A stretch of DNA of 64,000 nucleotides, taken from Kitasatospora sp. CB01950. GTDB lineage: Bacteria; Actinomycetota; Actinomycetes; Streptomycetales; Streptomycetaceae. This document shows positions 26,901 to 36,767 of this stretch, piece after piece. The notes beneath the pieces were generated by a model. It searched no databases, had not been told where the DNA came from, and saw only the letters and a program-made list of their open reading frames with translations. Made by a program: the position numbers and the translations under genes. Each line of letters opens with the position of its first letter. Position 1 is the stretch's first letter. The DNA lies in NCBI RefSeq assembly GCF_001905465.1, contig NZ_LISX01000003.1, forward strand, positions 140,912 through 204,911, in the 5' to 3' direction.

Positions 26901-27632
26901 GCGGGCGATCCAGGAGTCCAGCACCTCCTGGAAGCCGCCCTTCTGCCAGGTCTCGCGCAGCATCGCCGCGACCGTCGCCGCCCCGATCGCGTCCGGCATC
27001 CCCGCCAGGTGCGCCCGGGCGGCCCGCACCAGGCGCGCCTCCGAATGCGAGCCCGCGAGCACCTCCTCGATCCGGGTCTCGTTCTTCGCGATCCGCAGCG
27101 ACTCCCGCTCCGCGGCGGCCGCAGCGTCCACCACCGGCCGGGGCGGCCCGACCGGCACGCCGCCACCGCGGCGCGGCACCACCAGCGGGTACCAGGACGT
27201 CGGCAGCACGAAGGCGTCCTCGTCCGGGAGTTCGGCGAACTCGGCGTCGTCGGTCTCGGCGTCGTCGGTCTCCTCGGGGTTCCCGGTGAGGGGCTCCACG
27301 GCGGGCTCCACGGCGGTCTCGACGGCGGTTTCGACGCTGGGCGCGACGGAGGCTTCGAGGGCGGGCCCGGCCGGCGGGGCGTCGGCGGCGGAGGCCTCGC
27401 GGTAGCCCTTGCGCTCCTTCTCGGCGATCAGCTTCGCGAGGTGCGCCTCCGCGGCGGCCGGGTCCGCGAGGTCCTTCACCTGAACGCGTCCCGCGGTGCC
27501 GATCCGGCCGTAGCGGACCTGCACGGACGCGCCGTCGGCCACCGCCTCCCAGAACTTCGCCGAACCGTCGCCGACCAGCTCCCAGCGCCGCACTGCCCCT
27601 CCAGAAACCCGATGAATCCGTGCGGCCGCCAT
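23901..27632 (-). CDS. Giant WGR and DUF4132 domain protein
   Basis: 1243 residues. The WGR domain (about 12-85) contains RRWELVGDGSAKFWEA and VQVRYGRIGTAGRVQVK; such domains bind nucleic acid ends in PARP proteins. A Glu/Ala/Val-rich linker spans about 95-150. A long helical, HEAT-like middle is followed by the DUF4132 region (about 920-1243), including VDYGARTFTVGFDEQLRPFVLDADGKRR and RWFHKPLPNGRHLVIALEPGI. DUF4132 also occurs in proteins annotated as MolR. Function is unknown. Repeats rich in GATCA lie just upstream of the ATG (27725-27811). No partner gene is coupled to it. Confidence 0.88.
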   Translation of the reverse strand: MAAARIHRVSGGAVRRWELVGDGSAKFWEAVADGASVQVRYGRIGTAGRVQVKDLADPAAAEAHLAKLIAEKERKGYREASAADAPPAGPALEASVAPSVETAVETAVEPAVEPLTGNPEETDDAETDDAEFAELPDEDAFVLPTSWYPLVVPRRGGGVPVGPPRPVVDAAAAAERESLRIAKNETRIEEVLAGSHSEARLVRAARAHLAGMPDAIGAATVAAMLRETWQKGGFQEVLDSWIARFGLGFAARATVTAFEFDEGAARPSPYRAALVTDGPNYRDPRAAEFAFGLAQGVRRALASAEEDEYRSVLAELASIRTTWARQVVTAFLAPEVPGWVDECLADPRKYRQDSDLHRSLLLHSVGTAAQVDLLRQHRVRAWTEWTPVQLATLADGVGMACVPLFGHALGAQYDNDRVRELALLIAEFPGDEAFRVLLDRISVRHVRPALLRAMRRFPVRAVRLLAEFARQRVGAEAAGARQLLVSQLGVLRAQLPEVLARLDADTAEFVGSLVDPRQQLPEAAASALPELLAAPPWTRPRPARKAKVLTGVTVEDEPELVWLPGELESWSVGRQSPWAFGPDYDWAAEMEIRLRGSGGLWYGAVLLAQGPAELARPYLAEWRPGEYWNAAESLRPVVARFGLDALPLLHAGAAAQPGHVVPLLLPFRDATVAGVMADALMRLKSQRASARSWFARHGVAGALLLVPNAVGKAGRARQAAENALRLVAAQQGADVLLDTVRDRFGEAVAAVVASALNADPLVNALPARMPEFPDWLPLGALPQLVLRSGEALPRSAVRQVVTMMALSKLRDPYPGLPLVAELLRPESAAEFGWALFEEWRQAGMPAADSWALFVLGEWGDDGTARRLAPVLREWPGAGAHHRAVEGLEVLAAIGSDVALMQLQGIAQRVKFKALKVRAQEKVAEIAEALGLTGEQLADRLVPELGLDTDGTTVVDYGARTFTVGFDEQLRPFVLDADGKRRKDLPVPGAADDPELAAAERKRFSALKKEVRALASDQIHRLEAAMVAERTWTAAEFGTLLVGHPLLRHLVRRFVWSTAETAFRVVGDRGFADVHDNAFALPDDAVVRLVHPLRLGDDLAAWAELFAGHGLLQPFRQLGRPTAALTAEEAAGHRLHRFEGAKVPVGRLLGLTKRGWQRGTPEDAGVERWFHKPLPNGRHLVIALEPGIWVGVVTEFPEQTFGTVWLDTRAHDYWPGRGHHERFADLGAVTASELLADLEELTAD

Positions 27633-27724
27633 GATCGTCCGGCCACTCGGAGGGAACCCTAACGATCACCTCCGACACCACCGCCCGATCCCGGGACGGC
27701 CCGTGACCAGGCCTCCGGCGTCGG

Positions 27725-27811
27725 ACCCCCGCGATCAAACCCCCTGCGATCAGACCCCCGCGATCAGATCTCCGGAAGCACACCCCGTGATCACACCCCG
27801 TGATCACGCCC
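27725..27811. repeat. GATCA-bearing tandem repeats upstream of the WGR gene
   Basis: Three copies of an acccccgcgatcag-like unit are followed by two exact 13-base copies of caccccgtgatca (27781-27806). They fill the gap between the DevR-like stop and the WGR gene start, where promoter elements should be. Confidence 0.75.
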
Positions 27812-27816
27812 CCGGG

Positions 27817-28491
27817 TCAGGCGCTGCGCTCCGGCGCGTGTGCGGCCATCGTCTGGGTGGCGATCACCGCGGCCTGCACCCGGCGCTCCACGCCGAGCTT
27901 GGCCAGCAGCCGGGAGATGTGGTTCTTGACGGTCTTCTCGGCGAGGAACACCCGCTCGCCGATCTGCCGGTTGGTCAGGCCCTCGCCGATCAGCGCCAGG
28001 ATCTCGCGCTCCCGCTCGGTCAGGTTCGGGAAGTCGGGGGCGGGCGCCGTGGCCTCGCCGCGCAGGCGGGCCATCAGCCGGGTCGCCGCGCCCGGGTCGA
28101 GCATCGACTGCCCGGAGGCGACGGTGCGGATCGCCGTCACCAGGTCGGTGCCGCTGATCTGCTTGAGCACGTAGCCGGCCGCGCCCGCCATGATCGAGTC
28201 GAGCAGCGCCTCCTCGTCGTCGAACGAGGTGAGCATCAGGCAGGCGAGTTGCGGCATCCGTGAACGCAACTCCCGGCACACCGAGACGCCGTCGCCGTCG
28301 GGCAGGCGCATGTCGAGCACCGCGACGTCCGGGCGCAGCGCGGGCACCCGGGCCAGGGCCTGTTCGACCGTGCCGGCCTCGCCGACGACCTCCAGGTCGG
28401 GCTCGGAGTCCAGGAGGTCGTGCACCCCGCGACGGACCACCTCGTGGTCGTCCAGCAGGAACACCCTGATCGGTGCCGAACCCTCGGACAT
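27817..28491 (-). CDS. NarL/FixJ-type response regulator, DevR/DosR-like
   Basis: 224 residues with RBS ggaggag. The receiver carries DDHE at 14-17 and phosphoacceptor Asp 60 in [13 protein letters not shown], with TSFDDEEA and YVLKQISG at the Thr and Lys sites. The LuxR helix-turn-helix is at about 150-215 ([45 protein letters not shown]), with the KNHISR recognition helix seen in DevR-like proteins. It may be the partner of the GAF kinase at 15528. No kinase is adjacent. Confidence 0.93.
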   Translation of the reverse strand: MSEGSAPIRVFLLDDHEVVRRGVHDLLDSEPDLEVVGEAGTVEQALARVPALRPDVAVLDMRLPDGDGVSVCRELRSRMPQLACLMLTSFDDEEALLDSIMAGAAGYVLKQISGTDLVTAIRTVASGQSMLDPGAATRLMARLRGEATAPAPDFPNLTEREREILALIGEGLTNRQIGERVFLAEKTVKNHISRLLAKLGVERRVQAAVIATQTMAAHAPERSA

Positions 28492-28612
28492 GGCAGCAAC
28501 TCCTCCTCGCGCGACCGCGGAGCCCGGACCGGCGTCCGGGCGCAGACGCCCTGCAGTCTGCCCCACCGTACCCGCCGCCCGATCGGGCCCACCCCGCCCG
28601 ACCGTCCCCGGA

Positions 28613-28631
28613 AAGGGACCGGTCGGCCCTT
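28613..28631. promoter_or_regulatory. Possible DevR-type binding site
   Basis: aagggaccggtcggccctt has matching 5-base arms and a gggac half resembling the DevR box (GGGAC-N-GTCCC class), but it is one base longer than that consensus. It lies 122 bases upstream of the DevR-like start. Confidence 0.3.
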
Positions 28632-28864
28632 GACAGCGAACGGCCGGACGTGCTCGAACGGTCGTCCCGGGCCGACGGTGGACGGCGAGGTGGAGGCCGG
28701 CGGTGGAGGCGGCGTGGAGGGCGGCAGCGGACGGTAGGCAAATGGCGAGCCAAGGCGGTCTCAACGGGACGTCAAGCCCCCGGGACCGGTGCCGACCTGC
28801 GCAGATGGGGGACGTTACGCTCCAGCCTGCCCCGGACGGCGGCGGACGTGACCTACATTGACGT

Positions 28865-28910
28865 GGGAGTCCGCCCGGTGGGCCGGAGCATCCGGCGGCC
28901 CGGGGCTCCC
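28865..28910 (+). promoter_or_regulatory. Stem-loop in the leader of the transporter gene
   Basis: gggag ... ctccc ends, with an inner ccgg-agcat-ccgg hairpin, form an imperfect long stem starting where transcription from the TACATT box (28854) would begin. It stops ten bases before the caggag ribosome binding site. Its role is unproven. Confidence 0.35.
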
Positions 28911-28933
28911 GACCTCGCGACAGGAGCAGCACA

Positions 28934-30895
<1,962 letters not shown>

Positions 30896-30940
30896 CGGGT
30901 GCGGGGCAGCGGCGGGGCGGTCGGTGCGGGTCGGTGGTGA

Positions 30941-30995
30941 GTGGGTTGGTGCGGGCCGGAGGCGGGTGGGTTGGTGCGGGCCGGAGGCGGGTGGG
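30941..30995. repeat. 25-bp direct repeat
   Basis: Two copies of a gtgggttggtgcgggccgga-type unit lie between the transporter stop and its terminator. Confidence 0.75.
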
Positions 30996-31040
30996 GAAAG
31001 CGTTTTCCGCACCCGCGCCGGGTCGCGGAAAGCGCTTTCC
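30995..31040. terminator. Strong bidirectional terminator
   Basis: A long stem pairs ggaaagcgttttccgc (30995-31010) with gcggaaagcgctttcc (31025-31040) with one mismatch. An inner acccg/cgggt extends it. Each arm is also a small palindrome. It separates the convergent transporter and lipoprotein genes. Confidence 0.85.
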
Positions 31041-31064
31041 GTTTGGGTGGCTGAGCGGGATCGT

Positions 31065-31976
31065 TCAGGAACGAGCGTTCTCGATCGTCCATGCGCCCAC
31101 GCCGATCCTGCCGGTGGTGCCGAGGTCCAGCTCCGGCGTCACCATCACCGGGGCCGCGTCCGGCGTCGCCCGCACCCGCAGGTACGGGGCGTTCACCGGG
31201 TCCGACGCCGCGTCATTGGTGTTGCGCCACACCACCGTGGACCGCGCCCCCTCGCCGGTGCCGAGCACGATGCGCTGCGGCGGCGCGTCCGCCCCGGTGC
31301 CGGTGGCGATCGCCGCGCCGCCCTTCAGTACCTGCAGCGGGTCCACCGGCCGGTGCTGCTCGTCCAGCACCTGCACCTGCGGGTAGCCGTCCACCGTCAC
31401 CGGCGACGTCCCGCAGTTCACCAGGTGCAGCCCCACCACCCGCAGCCCCATCGCCGCATCGCCCTGATCCGCGTAGAGCCGCACCCCCGACGCCGGGCAC
31501 GGCCCGCCCTGCGACGGTGCCTCGGCCGTCGGCACGCTGCGCACCCGGGTGATCCGCACCGCCGGCGCGAGCGGCGCCCCGGGTGTCGCGGTGCGGCCCG
31601 TCTCGACCCGCCCCCGGACGGTCGTGCCGGGCGCGACCGCCGTCAGCGTGCCGGTCGGGTTGCTGCCGAATTGATCGCCGACGCCCGTCCACCCGAACAG
31701 CACCGACACATCGACGGCCTCGCCGCCCGAGTTGGTCATCTCGAACTCCGCGCAGGCGTCGTTCACCGCGACGATCCGCACGCCGTCCCGCACCCACCCC
31801 TCCGGCGGCGCCGTCGGCGCCACCCCGCACGGCCCGGCGCTCACCGACGGCGACGCGGAACCGCCGCTGCCGGCCGTCACCGTCCCGCACCCTGAGAGCA
31901 GCACGGCGGCGGCGGTGAGGGCGGTGGTGGCGAGTACGGGCCGGGCGACGGCGGAAGCGGAGGCGGAGATAGGCAT
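31065..31976 (-). CDS. DUF4232-domain lipoprotein
   Basis: 303 residues. The signal peptide ends in the lipobox VLLSGCGT, with the modified Cys at about residue 30. A Ser/Gly-rich tether follows. The first domain (about 50-145) contains EFEMTNSGGEAVDVSVLFGW. The second is a DUF4232 region (about 160-290): CPASGVRLYADQGDAAMGLRVVGLHLVNCGTSPVTVDGYPQV, with a Cys pair. It should be anchored outside the membrane. The function of DUF4232 proteins is unknown. Confidence 0.88.
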   Translation of the reverse strand: MPISASASAVARPVLATTALTAAAVLLSGCGTVTAGSGGSASPSVSAGPCGVAPTAPPEGWVRDGVRIVAVNDACAEFEMTNSGGEAVDVSVLFGWTGVGDQFGSNPTGTLTAVAPGTTVRGRVETGRTATPGAPLAPAVRITRVRSVPTAEAPSQGGPCPASGVRLYADQGDAAMGLRVVGLHLVNCGTSPVTVDGYPQVQVLDEQHRPVDPLQVLKGGAAIATGTGADAPPQRIVLGTGEGARSTVVWRNTNDAASDPVNAPYLRVRATPDAAPVMVTPELDLGTTGRIGVGAWTIENARS

Positions 31977-32077
31977 CCGGCGAGTCGATCACGCCACCGG
32001 CCTGCCGGTCCGTGACCCAGGTCACACTGCGCGCAACAGCCCTGCAACGGCCGCCGGTTCACGGCCCGCGGCGCGGA

Positions 32078-32605
32078 TCACATCGGCAGCGAGTGCAGGC
32101 GGACCGGCCCGTCGGGCCAGTCGGCTCCGGGAACCAGGGGCTTCCACATGCCGCCGACCGGGACGGGTGTCGGGCCGTCGGGCTGATCGGCCGTCACCGG
32201 GTCGGGGAGCGGGAACCAGCCGAGGCGGGTGTAGAGCGGTGCACGGTCCGGGAGGCAGAAGAGGAGGGCCCGGTCGAGGCCGTCGGCGCGGGCCGCGTCG
32301 AGCGCGCCGGCGACGGCGAGCCGGGCCAGGCCGCGACCGCGCAGGGCGGGGTCGACGATGACGCCGCCGATGCCGACCACGTCGAAGCGCTGCCCGCCGA
32401 CCTCCACCGGCGCCACCACCGACCCGGCGTGCGCGACCACCCGGCCTTCGTGCCACACGCCGAAGTGCCGGTCCTTGGGCCGCCACGTCCCGCCCAGCGA
32501 CGCCGCTTCGAACGGGTCGTCGCTCCCGCCGCCCAGCGCCCGGGTCTCCGGCCAGCCCCAGTCGGCGAGTTCGGTCGCGGCCGTGAACTCCTGCATGTCG
32601 CCCAT
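32078..32605 (-). CDS. GNAT-family N-acetyltransferase
   Basis: 175 residues starting MGDMQEFTAATELADWGWPE, with gagaggg upstream of the ATG. The acetyl-CoA loop is VIVDPALRGRGLARLAVAGALDAARADG, matching the RGxG/A motif. ALLFCLPDRAPLYTRLGWFPL is the final GNAT strand and helix. It resembles the Eis-like/GNAT proteins that act on small amines or proteins. The substrate is unknown. Confidence 0.9.
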   Translation of the reverse strand: MGDMQEFTAATELADWGWPETRALGGGSDDPFEAASLGGTWRPKDRHFGVWHEGRVVAHAGSVVAPVEVGGQRFDVVGIGGVIVDPALRGRGLARLAVAGALDAARADGLDRALLFCLPDRAPLYTRLGWFPLPDPVTADQPDGPTPVPVGGMWKPLVPGADWPDGPVRLHSLPM

Positions 32606-32705
32606 CAATTGCCCTCTCGTGTTGTGCTCTTCGTCGGGAACGAGCGGTCGCAGGTTACGAGCGGTCGCAGGTCACGAGTAGTCGTCGGCCACGGGAAGTC
32701 GTCGG

Positions 32706-33893
32706 TCACGAGCAGTCGCATCCGCAGTCGCAACTGCTGCAGCAGCCGTCGTCGCAGGAGCCGCAGCAGTTGCAGCAGTCCGGGTCGCAACCGTTGCAGC
32801 AGTCGCAACAGTCACAGCAGGAGTCGCAGTTGCGCTGGCAGAACCCATTGCGGCGATCCCGGGAGAACGGGTCGTCGTGCTCGCAGCACAGCAACTGGCA
32901 CGTGCAGGCCATCGTCAGCCAGACCGCGCAGCCCACGACGCCGTCCCGGCGCGGCTTCTGCGGGCCGGGCGGCGGCAGGTGGGGGTCGGCGGGCGCGTCG
33001 GGATCGGTGCCGGGCGGGGCAGTGCTCGCGCAGGCGTGGCCGGGGCGGCCGAAGACCCGGTCGACGGCCGCGCCGGTCTCGTGCGCCAGCAGCCGGTGCA
33101 CCAGCACGCGGTCGGTGAACTCGACTTCCGCCAGGGCGAGTCGGATGCCGTGCACGGCGTCCCGACACAGCCGCTGCGCCTCCTGCTGCGAGGTGTTCGA
33201 GACGGTCAGCGGGTTCCACAGGCCCTGCGCCTCGTCCTGCTGCCGGTCCTCGGCGGCATCCAGCAGGTGCGCCAGCCGTCCGAACAGTCGGCCCGCCTCG
33301 GCGAGGGCCGTCGCGTTGCCCGGGCGGCCCGCCAGCACGGCCGTGTGCGCGAACGCCGCCGCCGTCGCCTCCTCGGTCGGCGCGGTCGCCAGCAGCAGCG
33401 GTCCGCCGGCCGTCACCAGCCGCTCCGCCTCCTCCTGCCGCCCGGCCGCCGCCAGCAGCACCCCGGTGTCGAAGCCGACGGCTGCCGCGCTGCCCGTGCT
33501 CTGCCGCTCCCAGCGGCGGGTTATTCGCCGTGCCCCCGCCGCGACCGACCGGCGCGCGAACACCCCGTCGCCGTCCAGCACATGGTCACGGACCTTCACC
33601 GACGCCAACGCCAGCGAGACCGCCGCCGCCAGTCGCGCCCCCTCGCCGCGTGCCACTGGCGCCGTCCGCATCCCGCGCAACGGGCACGGGCCCGCCGTCC
33701 GGCGGTCGGCGGCGCGTGGCGACTGCGCCTCGACCAGCACCGAGATCACCAGGCCGTCGTAGTTGGTCGCCGTCCGAGCCAACTGCCCGTGATCGTCCCG
33801 CAGCGCCAGGCACAACCCGCACAGGTGCGCCAGCCAGGACGCGTGCAGCCGCTCCGACAACCGGTGCCGGCACGGCCTGATGATCCCGAACAT
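32706..33893 (-). CDS. DUF5685-family protein with Cys-rich C-terminal tail
   Basis: 395 residues. MFGIIRPCRHRLSERLHASWLAHLCGLCLALRDDHG is the hallmark DUF5685 N-terminus, with a CRH and CGLC pair that could hold a metal. A helical body follows. After a Pro-rich hinge (about residue 305), the last 75 residues contain about 25 Cys, mostly as CC doublets between Asp, Ser, Asn and Gly, ending CDCGCDCS. Such density suggests metal binding, or a peptide-like segment for processing. No modification enzyme is adjacent. The stop is 100 bases before the acetyltransferase start, so an operon is possible. Confidence 0.85.
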   Translation of the reverse strand: MFGIIRPCRHRLSERLHASWLAHLCGLCLALRDDHGQLARTATNYDGLVISVLVEAQSPRAADRRTAGPCPLRGMRTAPVARGEGARLAAAVSLALASVKVRDHVLDGDGVFARRSVAAGARRITRRWERQSTGSAAAVGFDTGVLLAAAGRQEEAERLVTAGGPLLLATAPTEEATAAAFAHTAVLAGRPGNATALAEAGRLFGRLAHLLDAAEDRQQDEAQGLWNPLTVSNTSQQEAQRLCRDAVHGIRLALAEVEFTDRVLVHRLLAHETGAAVDRVFGRPGHACASTAPPGTDPDAPADPHLPPPGPQKPRRDGVVGCAVWLTMACTCQLLCCEHDDPFSRDRRNGFCQRNCDSCCDCCDCCNGCDPDCCNCCGSCDDGCCSSCDCGCDCS

Positions 33894-33967
33894 GTCCCCG
33901 CCCCTCCGGGCCCCAGGCCCCCGACCTGCCGTCATCCTAGTGATGCGCCCCCGCCCCCCGGGGTTCC

Positions 33968-34007
33968 GGCCCCCACAACCGGCCCCACAACCGGCCCCAC
34001 GACCGGC
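33968..34007. repeat. 12-bp tandem repeat
   Basis: About three copies of ggccccacaacc lie between the DUF5685 start and the HAD gene stop. Confidence 0.7.
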
Positions 34008-34093
34008 CGCCGGGCGCGCTCCGGTCGGCCCGCCGGGCGTGCACCGCTCAGGCGCCGTCGGTGCGCTCCGCTCGGGCGGTCGGCGTGCTCCGG

Positions 34094-34861
34094 TCAGGCG
34101 GTCGGGGCGGCGGCGAGGCGGAGGATCTCGGCGGCGACGGACTCCGGGTCGGGGGCGACCGTGACGGCGGCGACGGGCGCGAGGGCGGGGTGGGGGCCGA
34201 CGCGGACGGCGTGGTGGGCGTGGCGGAGGAGGGTGAGGTCGTCGATGTCGTTGCCGAAGGCGTTGTAGTGGGTGATGCCGAGGGAGGCGAGGGCCTCGTA
34301 CTTGTCGGTGGTGCCGGGGGCGAAGTCGATGATCGCCTCGTCGACGTGGTGGTTGACGGCGATGCCGCGGGCGCGGCAGGACGCGGCCAGGGCGAACAGG
34401 TCGGTCGCGGAGACCACCAGGAGCTTGACCACGGCGGAGAGTTCGGTGAGCTGGACGCGGCGGGCCACCCGGCTCTGGTCGACGCGGGTGAGGATCGGGT
34501 GGTCCTCGGGGCCGGTGTAGGCGTAGTCCCACGGGCCGTCGGCGAGGTAGCCGGCCCGGAACCGCCCGGCCTCGTCCAGCAGTTCGGCGAGGTCCTTGGG
34601 CTTGAACGCGGCCCGCATCCGGACCCGCCCGCCGACCGAGACCAGGCTGCCGTTGCCGCCGATCAGCGTCGCGCTGGGGAACGCGCCCTCCAGCACCGGC
34701 AGGAGGTCGCGGATCGGCCGGGCGGAGGCGAAGACCAGTTCGTGGCCGGCCCGTTCGCAGGCGTCGAGGGCGGAGAGGATGCGGGGATCGATCGTCCTTC
34801 CGTCGAAGCAGAGCGTGCCGTCGATGTCGAAGACGGTGGTGGGGGCGGAAAAGATGATCAT
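34094..34861 (-). CDS. HAD-superfamily phosphatase (Cof-like)
   Basis: 255 residues starting MIIFSAPTTVFDIDGTLCFDG. FDIDGTLCFDG is HAD motif I with the nucleophile Asp. FASARPIRDL is motif II, TDKYEAL holds the motif III Lys, and NAFGNDIDDLTLLRHA is motif IV. The large cap is of type IIB (Cof/YidA), so a sugar phosphate or similar is the probable substrate. On its own strand TACGCT lies six bases before the ATG, so the transcript is probably leaderless. Confidence 0.92.
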   Translation of the reverse strand: MIIFSAPTTVFDIDGTLCFDGRTIDPRILSALDACERAGHELVFASARPIRDLLPVLEGAFPSATLIGGNGSLVSVGGRVRMRAAFKPKDLAELLDEAGRFRAGYLADGPWDYAYTGPEDHPILTRVDQSRVARRVQLTELSAVVKLLVVSATDLFALAASCRARGIAVNHHVDEAIIDFAPGTTDKYEALASLGITHYNAFGNDIDDLTLLRHAHHAVRVGPHPALAPVAAVTVAPDPESVAAEILRLAAAPTA

Positions 34862-34917
34862 CGTGGGAGCGTAACGAGCCGCACGTCGGGCCCGATCTCC
34901 ACCCCCGCCCGCCACCT

Positions 34918-34990
34918 GCTCGGGCACCAGGTCCGCCCGTGCTCGGGCAGCAGGCGCGCCCGTGCTCAGGCGGTAGGTCCGCCCGTGCTC
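34918..34990. repeat. 23-bp tandem repeat
   Basis: Three copies at 34918, 34941 and 34964 of a gctcgggcaccaggtccgcc-type unit plus a partial fourth at 34987, running into the end of the DUF6188 gene. Confidence 0.8.
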
Positions 34991-35375
34991 AGAGGGCAGG
35001 CCCGCCGTCCGGTCCGCCGGTGAAGAGCAGGCCGGCGGGGGAGGCCAGCTGCCACGGGTGGACGGGCCCGCCGGGGCCCGGGTCGGGGGCGACGGCAAGG
35101 GTGTGGCCGGTGTCGAAGGCGAGCCGCAGGCCCCCGGCGGGGGTGACGGTCGCGGCGGTGACGGTGGCGTCCGACAGCGCGCCGAGCGCACCGGCCGGGG
35201 CGACGCCGAGCGCGGGGTAGAAGTGGTCGACCTCCGCGCCCCGCAGCAGCCGGAAGTCGTTGCGGACCGTCAGCCGCAGCCCGCCGTCGAGGTGCAGCAC
35301 CAGCCGGTCGCCGCCGCCCAGCCCCAGCACCGCGCACCCGTCCAGGCCCAGCCCGGTCCCCGTCGCTCGTTCCAT
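34989..35375 (-). CDS. DUF6188-family protein
   Basis: 128 residues starting MERATGTGLGLDGCAVLGLG. It is a beta-rich small protein: LVLHLDGGLRLTVRNDFRL, ALSDATVTAATVTPAGGLRLAFDTGHTLAVAPD, and a C-terminal WQLASPAGLLFTGGPDG, where family members often have a Trp-Gly-Pro-Gly cluster. Function is unknown. Minisatellite DNA flanks it on both sides (34918-34990 and about 35396-35500). Confidence 0.65.
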   Translation of the reverse strand: MERATGTGLGLDGCAVLGLGGGDRLVLHLDGGLRLTVRNDFRLLRGAEVDHFYPALGVAPAGALGALSDATVTAATVTPAGGLRLAFDTGHTLAVAPDPGPGGPVHPWQLASPAGLLFTGGPDGGPAL

Positions 35376-35516
35376 CGGTACTCCCTGCCCGCGCTCGCCG
35401 ATCCTGTCGCCGGCCTGCCGTCGATCCTGTCGCCGACCTGCTGTCGCTCGTGTCGCCGACCTGTCCTCGGCCTGCCGCCACTCCTGCCGCTGATCCTGCC
35501 CGCAACGGGGCCCCGG

Positions 35517-36620
35517 CTACCCGCGCGACCCGCCGGGGCCGGCGACCGGCGGCGAACCGGACTGCGGCACGCCGTTCACCAGCTCGGCCGGCCCCGCGCC
35601 GGGCGGCAGCGCGCGGACGGCCAGACAGGCGGCCAGCCGTCCGGCGCCAGCCGGGGGCAGCAGCCGCCGAGCCTCCTCGGGCTCGAACAAGCCCCACTCG
35701 GAGAGCTCCTCCTCCTGCAGCCGGACCGTCGCCAGCAGCTCGGACGTCACCGTCCCGCCGTCGAACACCAGGACGGTGCGCGCGAGTTGACCGTCCACAC
35801 CGGGCATCCAGTCGATCGCCAGCAGCCGGCCCGGCTCGCAGTCCCAGTCGAGCTCCTCCCGCGTCTCGCGCCGCGCGGCCTCCCGCGGCAGCTCGCGGTC
35901 CGCCTCGATCGACCCGCCCGGCAGCACCCACGGCGACTCGCCGTTCCACGGCGCCAACCGCACCAGCAGCACCCGGCCGCGCCCGTCCGTGAACAGCGTC
36001 CGCGCCTTCGCCCGGATCCGCGGACGGCTCGCGAGGTACGTCTCCCGGTCCATCGGCGGCGGCGGCGCGACCCGGTCACCGCCCGGCGGCAGCAGGTCGG
36101 CGATCCCGGCCGGGCCGGTGTACGCGGGGGCCGGCCAGGGCCGCAGGTGCCGGGCCGTGTGGCCGACCGGCAGACCGTCAGCGAGCTCCAGCGGCGCGGC
36201 CGACCGCGGCGCCAGCACACAGGACCCGACCCGCCGCGACAGCAGCGGCGGCAGCGCCGACAGCAGCTGATCGGGCGTCAGGTACACCAGTGCGTCCAGC
36301 TCCTCCGTCTCCAGCCGGATCGCCGCCCGCTGCTCCGCCGTCAGCGGATCGGCCCAGTACAGGAACGCCGCGATGGGCGGCCGGTGGCGGTCGCGGGACC
36401 AGTCCAGGCAGGCGAGTTCGCGCAGCACCGGGGTGATGCCCAACTCCTCCTGGATCTCCCGGACGGCCGTGTACCGGGGTGACGGGTCGGACGCGTCCCA
36501 GCCGCCGCCCAGCACCTCGATCGGGTGCTTCGTCAGGTACGACACCCGCGCCACCAGCACCCGGCCCTGATCGTCGGGGAACAGCACCCCCGCCGCCGCC
36601 AGCAGTTCACGCCCCGCCAT
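35517..36620 (-). CDS. Tandem Nudix hydrolase
   Basis: 367 residues from ATG 36620 with gaggggg upstream. Nudix domain 1 (about 5-140) has the box GGWDASDPSPRYTAVREIQ then EELGI, in which the first conserved Glu is Pro, so it may be inactive. Domain 2 (about 205-345) has GGSIEADRELPREAARRE then TREEL, nearly canonical with a Gly-to-Asp change. A linker of about 60 residues separates them. Nudix enzymes split nucleoside diphosphates linked to another group. Two domains in one chain suggest a pseudo-enzyme/enzyme pairing. Confidence 0.88.
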   Translation of the reverse strand: MAGRELLAAAGVLFPDDQGRVLVARVSYLTKHPIEVLGGGWDASDPSPRYTAVREIQEELGITPVLRELACLDWSRDRHRPPIAAFLYWADPLTAEQRAAIRLETEELDALVYLTPDQLLSALPPLLSRRVGSCVLAPRSAAPLELADGLPVGHTARHLRPWPAPAYTGPAGIADLLPPGGDRVAPPPPMDRETYLASRPRIRAKARTLFTDGRGRVLLVRLAPWNGESPWVLPGGSIEADRELPREAARRETREELDWDCEPGRLLAIDWMPGVDGQLARTVLVFDGGTVTSELLATVRLQEEELSEWGLFEPEEARRLLPPAGAGRLAACLAVRALPPGAGPAELVNGVPQSGSPPVAGPGGSRG

Positions 36621-36767
36621 CGCCAACCCCCTCGCCCGGTCCGCCCCGTCCCTCCCCAGCATGCCTTGGCGCCGGGCGCGGCAACCGTCACGGCGACGAG
36701 CCTGTGACAACCCGTCGGGTCGGTCACAGACTCGTCGCCGCGGCCCCGTGCGGGGGGCCGGTGTGCC

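Larger units (their letters stand above)
28492..28933. other. Divergent regulatory region between the DevR-like gene and the transporter
   Basis: About 440 bases without a supported gene. A dos-box-like palindrome (aaggg-N9-ccctt) is at 28613-28631 and abuts a TTGACA at 28630. A TACATT box lies at 28854-28859, just before a leader hairpin at 28865-28910. The region probably carries promoters in both directions. Confidence 0.5.
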
